Positions 6,959 to 15,372 of a stretch of 32,537 nucleotides of DNA are shown here, piece by piece. The translations under genes were made by a program, and so were the position numbers. The notes under the pieces were generated by a model. It did not search any database and had not been told where the DNA came from. It saw only the letters and a program-made list of their open reading frames with translations. This stretch comes from Bacteroidales bacterium (GTDB lineage Bacteria > Bacteroidota > Bacteroidia > Bacteroidales > F082), in the NCBI GenBank assembly GCA_015491905.1, contig WGGC01000111.1:1-32537 (forward strand), given 5' to 3'. The stretch's first letter is position 1; each line of letters opens with the position of its first letter.

Positions 6959-7612
6959 ATGGCTGCAACAGAAACAGGAAAAACGACAACTCCGGTATTA
7001 CTATCTACAGCTTACTTTCCTTCTGTCTCTTACTTTGCATTAATAAAAAAGTATCCTGTTATTATTGAGAAATATGAGACCTTTCCCAAACAAACGTATA
7101 GAAACAGATGTAAAATATACACTGATAAAGGTACCATGCGCCTTACCGTTCCTGTTAAAAAACCAAATGGGAACAAATCAAAAACCAACGAAATTTTAAT
7201 TTATAATGATGAAAAGTGGTTTTTAAATCATTGGAAAGCAATAAAATCTGCTTACGAGTCATCTCCATATTTTTTATATTATAAAGATGATTTAAAAGAT
7301 ATTTTTTCACCCAGGTTTAAATTATTACTAGAACTAAATACAGTTATTATTAATAAGGTGACTGAAATATTAGATATTAAAACTAATATCACCTACACAA
7401 ATAATTTTGAGAAAAATCCTGATAATATTATTGATATGAGGAATTATTTTCATCCTAAAAATAGTATAGAAGCCATTGAATTTCCTGAATACGATCAGGT
7501 ATTCTCAGACCGGCATGGATTTATTCAGGATTTAAGTATTCTCGATTTATTATTTAATTTAGGTCCGGAAGCAAATAAATATTTATCTGATTTAAACACT
7601 TACAGCTTATAA
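6959..7612 (+). CDS. WbqC-like family protein, 217 aa
   Basis: It matches the WbqC-like family by its N-terminal AYFPSVSYFALI (18-29), then RNRCKIYTDKGTMRLTVPV (48-66) and the Lys-rich KKPNGNKSKT region. These are the conserved blocks of that family. WbqC proteins are linked to glycan or lipopolysaccharide synthesis, but the reaction is not firmly known. It has no signal peptide or membrane segment and is near full length for the family. It follows the thioredoxin terminator and faces the HD-phosphodiesterase gene, which ends 14 bases downstream. A degenerate -7 box (TATTTTCG) lies in the T-run of the terminator. ATG at 6959 is the first possible start. Confidence 0.8.
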   Translation: MAATETGKTTTPVLLSTAYFPSVSYFALIKKYPVIIEKYETFPKQTYRNRCKIYTDKGTMRLTVPVKKPNGNKSKTNEILIYNDEKWFLNHWKAIKSAYESSPYFLYYKDDLKDIFSPRFKLLLELNTVIINKVTEILDIKTNITYTNNFEKNPDNIIDMRNYFHPKNSIEAIEFPEYDQVFSDRHGFIQDLSILDLLFNLGPEANKYLSDLNTYSL

Positions 7613-7626
7613 AAATCGTAATACTT

Positions 7627-9702
7627 TTAATCGGGGTATGCTATTCGTACATGATGAATATGTAATAATTTCTTTTTAAGAACTTTTTTAGCCTTTGTAA
7701 TATCCTTAAAAGTAATTGGCGCATTACTAAACTGATTGGATTCAAGCATAGAACTGATAATCAACTCAACCAAATCATTTATTTTTTGTTCCGTAGGATT
7801 CACGATACTTCTGGATGCAGCTTCAACAGAATCGGCCATCATAACAACGGCTGTCTCTCTCGAAAAGGGCACAGGGCCATGATATCTGAATTCCGTCTCA
7901 GCAACTTCCAAACCGGGATTTTGTTTTCTCTCCAGGCGATAAAAATATTCCACCCGTCGTGTGCCATGATGTGTTCTTATAAAATCAATAATTTGTTCAG
8001 GCAACCTGGCTTTGCGCGCCATCTCAATACCTTTGATAACATGTCCAATAATTATTTTAGCACTTTCTTCATAACTAAGTTCATCATGGGGATTAAATCC
8101 AGGAGGTTGATTCTCAACAAAATACATTGGGTGTTCCATTTTACCGATATCATGATATAAAGCTCCGGTACGTGCCAACAAAGCATCACCTCCAATAGCA
8201 TACAACACCTCAGAAGCTAAGTTTGCCACCTGCATGGAATGTTGAAAGGTACCCGGTGCTTTTTCCGCTAAATCACGTAACAATGGGTTATTAGTGTTAG
8301 ATAACTCCAGCAAGGTTAACTGAGTAATTAGTCCAAATATTTTTTCATAAATAAAAATAAAAGGAAAACCCAATAATATAAGAAACGAACTTCCTGCCAA
8401 CATTAGTACAAATCTTGTAGATATATTTGTCAAGGATGCATCCTGAATAAGGAGCATACTAAAATACACTACCATATATGTTAAAAATACAAGAATGGAA
8501 GTTCGTACCAAATGCCACCTTTTAGATAGCTGACCTACAGCAAGTACTGCTACAAAACCGGATGCAAACTGAGTGTAAAAGAATTCAAAACTATTAGGCG
8601 CATAAAATCCTAAAATCATTAAAGTAATAAGATATACAACAAGGGCACCTCTTCGCTCAAGGAAAGCAGCAACAATTACAGGCAGTAACGAATAAGGAAC
8701 TATATAACTCCATGAGGGATAATTGGTGAATACCCAAAAAGAAATGACCAGCAGGGCTACTTGAGTTATAAGGAGTAAATGCAAATTTCTTAATTCATCA
8801 AAAACAGAACGGACAAAAACCCGTAAAAACATGTATTGGATAAAAAACAATAGAAAAATAAGAATTGTACTGCCACCAAATACTAACTTCCAGGCATTGG
8901 TACTGCCTAATTCCTGCTCATATTCTTTTTTTAGGGAATTTAAAATTTGAAACTTTTTTGCTGTCACAAGTTCTCCATGCGAAATAATTAATTCTCCCTT
9001 CTGCACCAAACCCGTAGTTGGAGAAATTTTGGATAGAACTTCTTTAATTACCAGTTCGGTTTTATTTGGATTATAAATAACATTCTGTACTAAGGACTGA
9101 TTAATTAATTTAAACAGCATCATGCTATCAGGGCTGTGTAGTTTACGAAGTTGGGCAATGGCATAATGATCAGCTTCCTGAATGGTATATAATTGAGAAA
9201 GGTTTATCTGATGAACCTTATTATCCTTAATCAAATTAATTTGATAACTGGATTCTTTTCCTTCAATTACAGGATTAAGACGGACAATACCCTTTTCAAT
9301 TTGATTATAGACTTTTATTAGTTTATTTAAATATCTTACAGAATCTCTTTCCCGGTATTTTTTCTCCAGGTGTTTCTCCATTAAAGGCCATTGAAGTTTA
9401 AAATTATTAATAAGATCTTCTCTCCCTTTATTGGTAAGATCGTTTTTAAACTGAAAATAAGGATGGACATTTTTAATAACATCGTTTTTTTCTTTAGTCA
9501 GTTCAGCCTGGGTTTTATAAATAGAAAAGTCAAACGGAGCATATAAATCTTTATGGTTCCATGGCTTCCCGGTACGGAATTCATATTTAAACATTCTTTC
9601 TCTGGGGCTTGCCCAAACCACAATAACAAGGGCTACTAAAAAAGAAAGTATCCTCATTATTTCGTAAGAATTTTGTTGTAATTTTGAAAAGAATGTTTTC
9701 AT
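7627..9702 (-). CDS. 7TM-HD phosphodiesterase, PgpH-like c-di-AMP hydrolase, 691 aa
   Basis: A membrane phosphodiesterase of the 7TM-HD type, known in PgpH to cleave the second messenger c-di-AMP. A membrane helix at ~16-31 is followed by a large extracytoplasmic domain (~35-268). Seven membrane helices then lie at ~275-460, and a cytoplasmic HD domain at ~480-690. Metal-binding residues visible are H488 (FQHSMQVA), H517-D518 (YHDIGK), H554 (IIGHVI), H578-H579 (RTHHGT) and D624 (MMADSVEA). All key residues are present and the length is normal. In Bacteroidota the enzyme is expected to balance a CdaA-type cyclase, which is not in this window. A -7 box lies just upstream, in the 52-base spacer shared with the divergent NlpC/P60 gene. 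Confidence 0.93.
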   Translation of the reverse strand: MKTFFSKLQQNSYEIMRILSFLVALVIVVWASPRERMFKYEFRTGKPWNHKDLYAPFDFSIYKTQAELTKEKNDVIKNVHPYFQFKNDLTNKGREDLINNFKLQWPLMEKHLEKKYRERDSVRYLNKLIKVYNQIEKGIVRLNPVIEGKESSYQINLIKDNKVHQINLSQLYTIQEADHYAIAQLRKLHSPDSMMLFKLINQSLVQNVIYNPNKTELVIKEVLSKISPTTGLVQKGELIISHGELVTAKKFQILNSLKKEYEQELGSTNAWKLVFGGSTILIFLLFFIQYMFLRVFVRSVFDELRNLHLLLITQVALLVISFWVFTNYPSWSYIVPYSLLPVIVAAFLERRGALVVYLITLMILGFYAPNSFEFFYTQFASGFVAVLAVGQLSKRWHLVRTSILVFLTYMVVYFSMLLIQDASLTNISTRFVLMLAGSSFLILLGFPFIFIYEKIFGLITQLTLLELSNTNNPLLRDLAEKAPGTFQHSMQVANLASEVLYAIGGDALLARTGALYHDIGKMEHPMYFVENQPPGFNPHDELSYEESAKIIIGHVIKGIEMARKARLPEQIIDFIRTHHGTRRVEYFYRLERKQNPGLEVAETEFRYHGPVPFSRETAVVMMADSVEAASRSIVNPTEQKINDLVELIISSMLESNQFSNAPITFKDITKAKKVLKKKLLHIHHVRIAYPD

Positions 9703-9720
9703 AGCACAGAATTAACAGGA

Positions 9721-9728
9721 CAAAAATA
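9721..9728 (-). promoter_or_regulatory. -7 promoter box for the 7TM-HD gene
   Basis: TATTTTTG on the minus strand, 18 bases upstream of the ATG at 9702, matches TAnnTTTG. It lies in the short divergent spacer. Confidence 0.4.
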
Positions 9729-9754
9729 ATAATTCTTAAGCACTTAATTACATT

Positions 9755-10528
9755 ATGGAAAAAATCATTAAAGCAATAACTCATCTAAGCGTAATTCCCA
9801 TAAGAGAAAAACCCTCTGATACCAGTGAAATGACAAGTCAGCTTTTGTTTGGAGAAGAAATAATTATTTTAGACAGATATAAAGAATGGGCTTTATGTGA
9901 AACAATACCGGATAAATATCAGGGCTGGATAGACACAAAACAAGTAACAATATTAAATCAGGATGCCGGAAAGGAAATCAAGTCTTCTTTCTTATCTTCA
10001 AAAACAGCATGGGCAACATCATCAAAAGAATCTGTTTTATTAAGTTTTGGAAGCCCATTACCATATTATGAAAAAGGAAATTTTTATTTGGATACTATAA
10101 AGTATACATTAGAGAAACCATATAGTACTTCAAAACAAAAATTAAAGCAGGAAAAAATAATTAACCTTGCAAAATTATTTCTTGGAGTTCCTTATTTATG
10201 GGGTGGCAAGTCCTTTTTTGGAATTGACTGTTCGGGTTTTGTACAACTAATATTTCGTGTTAGCGGTTATGAATTACCACGGGATAGCGGTGATCAGTCT
10301 AAAATTGGTCAAAATGTCGACTTTATTCATGAAAGCCAGTCAGGAGATCTTGCGTTTTTCGCAAATGAAGAAGAAAAAATTACTCATGTTGGAATAATTT
10401 TAGAAAACGGGCACATTATTCATGCCTCCGGCCAGGTACGAATTGACACAATAGACCATGAAGGGATTTTCAATAAAGAGAAAGGGAAATACACTCATAA
10501 ATTACGGCTGATAAAACGAATTCTTTAA
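9755..10528 (+). CDS. NlpC/P60 (C40) peptidase with N-terminal SH3 region, 257 aa
   Basis: A cysteine endopeptidase of the type that cuts peptidoglycan stem peptides. Residues ~5-67 resemble a bacterial SH3 domain (LFGEEIIILDRYKEWALCET ... GWIDTKQV), and ~75-115 may be a second one. The C40 domain is ~130-257, with C159 (IDCSGF), H211 (THVGI) and H223 (HIIHASG) as the catalytic triad. No signal peptide is visible at the ATG, and no alternative upstream start is in frame nearby. It may therefore act in the cytoplasm on recycled muropeptides, as YkfC-like enzymes do. It is divergent from the 7TM-HD gene and ends at a bidirectional terminator. Confidence 0.92.
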   Translation: MEKIIKAITHLSVIPIREKPSDTSEMTSQLLFGEEIIILDRYKEWALCETIPDKYQGWIDTKQVTILNQDAGKEIKSSFLSSKTAWATSSKESVLLSFGSPLPYYEKGNFYLDTIKYTLEKPYSTSKQKLKQEKIINLAKLFLGVPYLWGGKSFFGIDCSGFVQLIFRVSGYELPRDSGDQSKIGQNVDFIHESQSGDLAFFANEEEKITHVGIILENGHIIHASGQVRIDTIDHEGIFNKEKGKYTHKLRLIKRIL

Positions 10529-10532
10529 AATG

Positions 10533-10565
10533 AAAAACCCGTTTATCACAGATAAGCGGGTTTTT
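10533..10565. terminator. Bidirectional intrinsic terminator
   Basis: AAAAACCCGTTTATC and GATAAGCGGGTTTTT form a 15-bp stem with one G-U/A-C position and a 3-base loop. A-run and T-run flanks let it serve both the NlpC/P60 gene and the convergent OsmC gene. Confidence 0.9.
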
Positions 10566-10585
10566 AAATTAATTATGTACCGGTT

Positions 10586-10999
10586 TTAATTAACCACAAT
10601 TTCATAAGTCAGCTTTGAGGATTTTCTCAGCATCTCGCTTACACCGCAATATCTATCCTGAGAAAGATTAACAGCTTTTTCCAGTTTATCCATAGGCAAA
10701 TCTTTACCCTTAAAAATATAACGTATATGAATCATATAGTAATATTTTGGATGCTCATCTGTTAATTCAGCATTCACCTCAACATCAAAAAAATCGGGTT
10801 TTACTCTCATTTTACCCAAAATTGAAATAACATCCATTCCGGTACAACCTCCTAAAGAAACTAATGTTAAAGGTTTAGGTCTAGGACCTCTGTCTTTTCC
10901 TCCAACTTTATCATCAGCATCAAGAATTAAACGATGACCGTTAACTTCTGTTTCAAATGCCATATCTTCTGTCCAGGTAACATGCACTTTATCTGCCAT
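10586..10999 (-). CDS. OsmC/Ohr family protein, 137 aa
   Basis: A small thiol peroxidase-fold protein of the OsmC family, which reduces organic hydroperoxides or other stress substrates. The two redox cysteines are C52 (SLGGCTGMD) and C118 (DRYCGVSEML). The N-terminal strands VHVTWTEDMAFETEVNG and GPRPKPLTLV before the first Cys helix are typical. An open frame extends to an ATG at 11080 (164 aa). That extension would cover both a perfect -7 box (11029-11036) and part of the upstream terminator stem, so ATG at 10999, starting MADKVHV, is preferred. It is downstream of pruA but separated by a terminator, so it is probably its own unit. Confidence 0.9.
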   Translation of the reverse strand: MADKVHVTWTEDMAFETEVNGHRLILDADDKVGGKDRGPRPKPLTLVSLGGCTGMDVISILGKMRVKPDFFDVEVNAELTDEHPKYYYMIHIRYIFKGKDLPMDKLEKAVNLSQDRYCGVSEMLRKSSKLTYEIVVN

Positions 11000-11028
11000 A
11001 ATTTTATATTTTATAATTTTATAAGGTG

Positions 11029-11036
11029 CAAAAATA
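11029..11036 (-). promoter_or_regulatory. -7 promoter box for the OsmC gene
   Basis: TATTTTTG on the minus strand matches TAnnTTTG, 30 bases upstream of the preferred ATG at 10999. It decides the start in favour of the shorter protein. Confidence 0.5.
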
Positions 11037-11069
11037 GATAAATTTTTTATGTTGATAAAAATATAAAAA

Positions 11070-11102
11070 ATATGCGCCATACAACAACAGCATAGCGCAT
11101 AT
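11070..11102 (-). terminator. Intrinsic terminator of pruA
   Basis: On the minus strand ATATGCGC and GCGCATAT form an 8-bp stem with a 17-base loop, followed by a run of T. It lies 28 bases past the pruA stop. Confidence 0.7.
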
Positions 11103-11129
11103 AAAGCATCTTAAATTAAGATAATATAT

Positions 11130-12761
11130 TTATTCTTCCTCCATAAATGGATACTTATAATCTACCGGGGGTACAAATGTTTCTTTAATTGTACGGGGAC
11201 TTACCCAACGCAACAGGTTTAAACTTGAACCCGCTTTATCATTTGTTCCGGAAGCTCGTGACCCTCCAAATGGCTGCTGACCTACAACTGCCCCTGTAGG
11301 TTTATCATTAATATAAAAATTACCTGCAGCATTAACTAATTTCCTGGTTGCAAGGTTTACAGCATAGCGGTCACGTGCAAAAACAGCTCCCGTTAATGCA
11401 TACGGAGAAGTATTATCGAGGATTTCCAATGTCTCTTCATATTTATCATCATCATAAACATAAATAGTAAGGACAGGGCCAAAAAGCTCCTCTTCCATAG
11501 TAATATAATGGGGGTTAGAAGTCACAATTACAGTTGGTTGGATAAAATACCCCTCCGATTTATCATATTCACCACCAACAATAACATCCGCATCGGAATC
11601 TTTTTTTGCATTATCAATAAACAAAGATAGCTTATCAAAGGAAGCCTCATCAATTACGGCAGTCATAAAATTGGTAAAATCTTCAGGATTTCCCATTTTA
11701 ATTGTTTTAATTTCCGCAATTAATTTTTCTTTAACTTCTTTCCACATCGAACGAGGGATATAAGCACGTGAGGCAGCCGAACATTTTTGCCCCTGAAATT
11801 CATAAGCACCCCTAACAAGAGCTGTGACAACAGGGTTCACTTCAGCTGAAGAGTGAACCATAACAAAGTCTTTACCTCCGGTTTCACCAACAATTCTAGG
11901 GTATGTTTTGTATTTTGATATGTTGGAACCTATTGTTCTCCAAATATGTTGAAAAACACCTGTAGAACCGGTGAAATGAAAACCTGCAAAATCACGATGT
12001 TCCATAACTGTTTTTCCGGCAACCGGACCGGATACAAAAACAAGATTAATAACACCATCGGGCAAACCTGCTTTTTCAAAAATTTCCATAATTACATTAG
12101 CAGAATAAACCTGTGTGTTTGAGCATTTCCACACAACAACATTTCCCATTAATGCAGGAGCTCCGGGCAGATTACCTGCAATAGAAGTAAAGTTAAATGG
12201 AGTTAATGCGTAAACAAACCCTTCAAGGGGACGATATTCAAGCCTATCCCATATCCCTTTTGCTGATGAAGGTTGCTGACTGTATATTTCAGTCATATAT
12301 TGCACATTAAATCTAAAAAAATCTGCCAGTTCACAGGCAGCATCTATTTCAGCCTGAAAAATAGTCTTCGATTGTGCCAGCATAGTAGCAGCATTTATTT
12401 TAGCCCTGTAAGGCCCGGAAATTAAGTCTGCTGCTCTAAGAAAAATTGAAGCTCTTTCTTCCCATGGCATATTATGCCAGGTTTTTCTTGCTTCCAGAGC
12501 AGCGTCAATAGCCATATTAACATGTTCCTCTCCTCCTTTATGATAATATCCTAAAGTATGGCTAAGTTCATGTGGAGGATGAATAGCTACTTTCTCTCCT
12601 GTAGTAATTTTTTTACCGCCAATAGTCATGAAAATTTCAACCTCTTCTGATTTCATCTTCGATAACATAGCTTTAACCTCGGCCCTTTCAGGAGAACCCG
12701 GCTTATAACTTAAAATGGGTTCATTATAGGCTTTGGGAACACTTTCCAAATTGCTGTACAT
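11130..12761 (-). CDS. pruA: 1-pyrroline-5-carboxylate dehydrogenase, 543 aa
   Basis: An aldehyde dehydrogenase that oxidises L-glutamate gamma-semialdehyde to glutamate with NAD, the second step of proline breakdown. Motifs in order are TPFNFTSIAGNL with Asn190, FTGSTG at the cofactor fold, GETGGKD with general base Glu293, and GQKCSAASR with nucleophile Cys327. A C-terminal PFGGSRASGTNDKAG follows. The length is that of the stand-alone enzyme (L-glutamate gamma-semialdehyde dehydrogenase type) and not of fused PutA; no proline dehydrogenase is nearby. The frame opens with TTG at 12767, but ATG at 12761 (MYSNLESVPKAY) is the more likely start. A -7 box lies at 12802-12809. Confidence 0.95.
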   Translation of the reverse strand: MYSNLESVPKAYNEPILSYKPGSPERAEVKAMLSKMKSEEVEIFMTIGGKKITTGEKVAIHPPHELSHTLGYYHKGGEEHVNMAIDAALEARKTWHNMPWEERASIFLRAADLISGPYRAKINAATMLAQSKTIFQAEIDAACELADFFRFNVQYMTEIYSQQPSSAKGIWDRLEYRPLEGFVYALTPFNFTSIAGNLPGAPALMGNVVVWKCSNTQVYSANVIMEIFEKAGLPDGVINLVFVSGPVAGKTVMEHRDFAGFHFTGSTGVFQHIWRTIGSNISKYKTYPRIVGETGGKDFVMVHSSAEVNPVVTALVRGAYEFQGQKCSAASRAYIPRSMWKEVKEKLIAEIKTIKMGNPEDFTNFMTAVIDEASFDKLSLFIDNAKKDSDADVIVGGEYDKSEGYFIQPTVIVTSNPHYITMEEELFGPVLTIYVYDDDKYEETLEILDNTSPYALTGAVFARDRYAVNLATRKLVNAAGNFYINDKPTGAVVGQQPFGGSRASGTNDKAGSSLNLLRWVSPRTIKETFVPPVDYKYPFMEEE

Positions 12762-12801
12762 ATCCAATTATTTTTAATGGTTAAATAAATTTTTTACCAT
12801 G

Positions 12802-12809
12802 CAAAGGTA
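12802..12809 (-). promoter_or_regulatory. -7 promoter box for pruA
   Basis: TACCTTTG on the minus strand matches TAnnTTTG, 40 bases upstream of the ATG. The same TTACCTTTGCA context recurs before the EamA gene at 16652-16659. Confidence 0.5.
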
Positions 12810-12931
12810 ATGATATTTATTCCTTTAATGTTTTAAAAATTACTTAAAAACATAAATAATATACATTTAAGCCGATTAAATTCAATATCGAAAAAAATAA
12901 AACTTCCATGATTGAATAATTATTAAATCAC

Positions 12932-13020
12932 ATTCACCACCTGTGAAATTTTTGCTATTTCACAGAGCAGGGAAAATGATTAAAAAAATTCAGGGTGAAG
13001 AAAATTTTTCCATAGGTGAA
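12932..13020. repeat. Inverted and direct repeats in the pruA upstream gap
   Basis: The gap 12762-13130 holds no convincing gene. It contains a perfect 9-bp inverted repeat, CTGTGAAAT (12941-12949) and ATTTCACAG (12957-12965), with a 7-base loop. TTCACC (12933-12938) is matched by GGTGAA at 12994-12999 and 13015-13020. A 40-codon open frame (12976-13098) overlaps these repeats but has no recognisable domain. The repeats could be a regulator site or a structured RNA; function unknown. Confidence 0.35.
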
Positions 13021-13130
13021 GTAAACACATGGAGATTAAAACAGTACTCCCAAATATTTTATTTTATAAAATATTTTTTAGCTATTAGCAAAAAATAATA
13101 ATAACTGATTAATATAAAAACTCATACCCT

Positions 13131-13463
13131 TTATGAATCAAGACCTTCCGGAGTACTATCAATTACATCATTTTCACTATATTTATCCGTAAGGTCCAAT
13201 TTAATATCTTCTTTAAGCAAGCCGTCATCATCATAGTCATCATCTTCCTCAATTAACAATATTGCAGTTTGCTTTGACATACGGATAAGATAATATTTTT
13301 CTTCTGTTTCAAAAGGAAGAGCACTGACTTTTCTCCCTTCTTTATCTGTATAAGTAATCAAATTCTGATAAAATCCATCGGGGTAGGCCAACTTAACCTG
13401 TTCTTGAATCTTAACATCAAGTTTTTCAAAATCTTTAACTACTCTGGGTTTATTTACATTCAT
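13131..13463 (-). CDS. Conserved-looking hypothetical protein with acidic C-terminus, 110 aa
   Basis: I do not recognise a named family. The N-terminal two thirds are compact and alternate charged and hydrophobic residues: YPDGFYQNLITYTDKEGRKV, then LPFETEEKYYLIRMSKQTA. This suggests a small alpha-beta cytoplasmic protein. The last third is strongly acidic, with EEDDDYDDDG at ~82-91. There is no signal peptide, membrane segment or Cys motif. Its ATG at 13463 follows a one-mismatch -7 box (GATATTTG, minus strand 13493-13500). It stands alone between the pruA gap and the CAP-SPOR gene. Coding status is supported by codon-like composition and the acidic tail only. Confidence 0.65.
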   Translation of the reverse strand: MNVNKPRVVKDFEKLDVKIQEQVKLAYPDGFYQNLITYTDKEGRKVSALPFETEEKYYLIRMSKQTAILLIEEDDDYDDDGLLKEDIKLDLTDKYSENDVIDSTPEGLDS

Positions 13464-13631
13464 TGTTTTAAATTTCTTAAATCATCGCCCGGCAAATATC
13501 AATAATTTTTTTTTTCAAAAGCAATATTAAAAAAAATATTAATTGCAAAAATTATTAATTGTATATGTTACTTTCAGGTATAATTTTTTCTTTATACATA
13601 ATTCCATAAAAAGAATAAATAAAATTGGTTG

Positions 13632-14498
13632 TTATTTCTTTAATATCCAGGTTTTAGAAAAAGATTTAGGTAGTTTTTTCTGAACTTTTAATGCAGTACT
13701 CTGAACTTTATATCTATTAAGGTATATTCTGTATCTATTTTTATTAGCCATTATTCCGGCATGCTTATAGCCATTATTTTTCAACCTTTTCAATGCTTCT
13801 CTGGCATCCGTTAAATTTGGAAAACTTCCTGCAATTATATAGTAATATGCATGAGAGGTATTTTTAGTCCTTGCAGGACTTTTTTTCTTTTGGTGTTTAT
13901 TATTACAAATTTTCGGTTTCCCGGCCCTATCGGGTCTCTGGCCAAACCAAACAGTTACATAATTTCCACGGATTCCAACGCCAAAGCACGCCCATGATTT
14001 TTTTTCCCACAGGCCATTGGTAAGAATCATATCCATAGCTTCAGGAGAAGATTTCCAGAAATCGATAAGTGAATCAACCCTAAGCCCCTCTTGCATGTAT
14101 CCGGCTAACTCATAACCCCTGTAACGGTAGTTCGTTAATTGTTTCGGTTTTTTCCACATACATTCCCTGTCAACAACGTAAGCATTAAAACAACAAGATG
14201 TCCATTTACCTTTATCCGACCAACTGGAAAGGTTACATATACTTGTATCAGGATGATTAACATTCAAGTCGTTAGCATGTAAATTAGCAACATATGAAAG
14301 AGAAACAGAAAGTGGTAAAGTTTTCTTATCATTTTCTTTTCTGATTTTATTTATAGCATCAGCTAACTTCAATTCTTCTTTAGTAATACAAAAACCCGAG
14401 GGGATTTTATGCTGAGCAAACGAAAACACAGGAATAATTACCAGTAAGGCAATTTCAGCAAGGAATAACAGAGATGTTCTTAAACGGATAAAAAACAT
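13632..14498 (-). CDS. Secreted CAP-domain protein with C-terminal SPOR domain, 288 aa
   Basis: An envelope protein joining two domains. Residues 1-28 are a signal peptide (hydrophobic ~10-25, cut after FSFA). A CAP/SCP-like domain spans ~40-190. It has His74/His82, the GYELAGY block with Glu130, FWKSSPEAMDMIL (147-159) and the terminal strand YVTVWFGQRP. In typical CAP domains the W-x-x-S-P-x-H helix carries a His; here that position is Ala154. A basic linker (KKKSPARTK) leads to a SPOR domain at ~217-288 (YYIIAGSFPNLTDAREALKRL). SPOR domains bind denuded peptidoglycan at division sites, so the protein is probably localised to the septum. There are at least seven cysteines. It lies 30 bases downstream of the aminotransferase and is probably co-transcribed. 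Confidence 0.82.
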   Translation of the reverse strand: MFFIRLRTSLLFLAEIALLVIIPVFSFAQHKIPSGFCITKEELKLADAINKIRKENDKKTLPLSVSLSYVANLHANDLNVNHPDTSICNLSSWSDKGKWTSCCFNAYVVDRECMWKKPKQLTNYRYRGYELAGYMQEGLRVDSLIDFWKSSPEAMDMILTNGLWEKKSWACFGVGIRGNYVTVWFGQRPDRAGKPKICNNKHQKKKSPARTKNTSHAYYYIIAGSFPNLTDAREALKRLKNNGYKHAGIMANKNRYRIYLNRYKVQSTALKVQKKLPKSFSKTWILKK

Positions 14499-14528
14499 TT
14501 TAAAAATTTTGGTTTAAAAGTACAAATT

Positions 14529-15362
14529 CTAATTTATTTCCCACTTAAAATGTTTTATTTCATCAGTTATTTTCTTCTCATATAAACTTTGAATCATTCT
14601 CAGAATTGTGTTTTCGATATTAAAAGATAATGTTCCAATTTTATTTATTGGCAAGATGCCGGCAGAAGTTCCTGTTAAAAAGCAAGAATCAAAATTCTTT
14701 AGATTATGAAAATTAATAAATTCTTCATTAAGTTTAATATTATTTTTTTTTGCAAGTTCAAAAACCATCCTTCTGGTAACACCTTGAAGCACTTTGGGTG
14801 ATGGTGCCGTATATAACTGATTATCATTAACAAAAAACACATTGGAACGACTGCCCTCAGTGATATTACATTTTTCATCCATATAAAGAACTTCATAGCA
14901 CTTTTTACGTTTAATAATATTATCGGCATTTTGCCTTAAACTATAAAGTACTTTTTTAGAATTGGGATTTGGCCTGTTGGCAGTTATAAGCTCTACTTGC
15001 ACACCATTTCTATATTGTATGGCAGTTGGATAATTAAAAGGGGTTACCCAGGCATAAAAATGACTGTTCTTTTCTTCATAATGGTATAAAAACTTAATAT
15101 TGCCGTATACCATTTTGTTTACCTGCAATAATGTTTTAATTCTAAGGCGAAGGGAATGTTCAGTAATTTCAGGGGAAATATTTTCAAGTTTTGCGGATAT
15201 GTAGAATCGCTTTATATGTTCATCCAAAAAAAGAGGTATTCCATTTTTAATTCTTAAAACTTCATATATATTAACGCCATTTTGAAATTTTTCAGAGGAA
15301 AAATCACAAGTAGAAACAACGGAATTATCAAAAATAAAATGTGTTAGTATTGCAATATCCAT
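14529..15362 (-). CDS. Class IV PLP aminotransferase (BCAT / D-amino acid / ADC lyase superfamily), 277 aa
   Basis: A pyridoxal-phosphate fold-type IV enzyme. Recognisable blocks are GVNIYEVLRI (29-38), the arginine-containing LDEHIKRFYISA (46-57), YEVLYMD followed by ITEGSRSNVFFV (167-178) with Glu169, and QGVTRRMV. The PLP Lys should lie about 19 residues before the Cys of CYEVLY. K136 and K137 (NSKKVLY) occupy that position, so the cofactor lysine seems present. The substrate could be branched-chain amino acids, D-amino acids or aminodeoxychorismate and cannot be told by eye. The ATG is only ~10 bases past a hairpin (15373-15403), so the leader may be attenuated. Confidence 0.85.
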   Translation of the reverse strand: MDIAILTHFIFDNSVVSTCDFSSEKFQNGVNIYEVLRIKNGIPLFLDEHIKRFYISAKLENISPEITEHSLRLRIKTLLQVNKMVYGNIKFLYHYEEKNSHFYAWVTPFNYPTAIQYRNGVQVELITANRPNPNSKKVLYSLRQNADNIIKRKKCYEVLYMDEKCNITEGSRSNVFFVNDNQLYTAPSPKVLQGVTRRMVFELAKKNNIKLNEEFINFHNLKNFDSCFLTGTSAGILPINKIGTLSFNIENTILRMIQSLYEKKITDEIKHFKWEIN

Positions 15363-15372
15363 ATCAAAATAA

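Noticed and set aside
11000-11080. N-terminal 27-residue extension of the OsmC protein
   Set aside because: It overlaps a perfect -7 promoter box and the pruA terminator stem, and the residues do not fit the OsmC family.
12976-13098. 40-codon plus-strand open frame
   Set aside because: No domain, no clear promoter or ribosome signal, and it overlaps repeats; reported only within the repeat region.
14880-14980. Apparent loss of the PLP lysine in the class IV aminotransferase (Tyr140 in a first alignment)
   Set aside because: Counting from the CYEVLY block without gaps places K136/K137 at the catalytic position, so loss of Lys is not supported.
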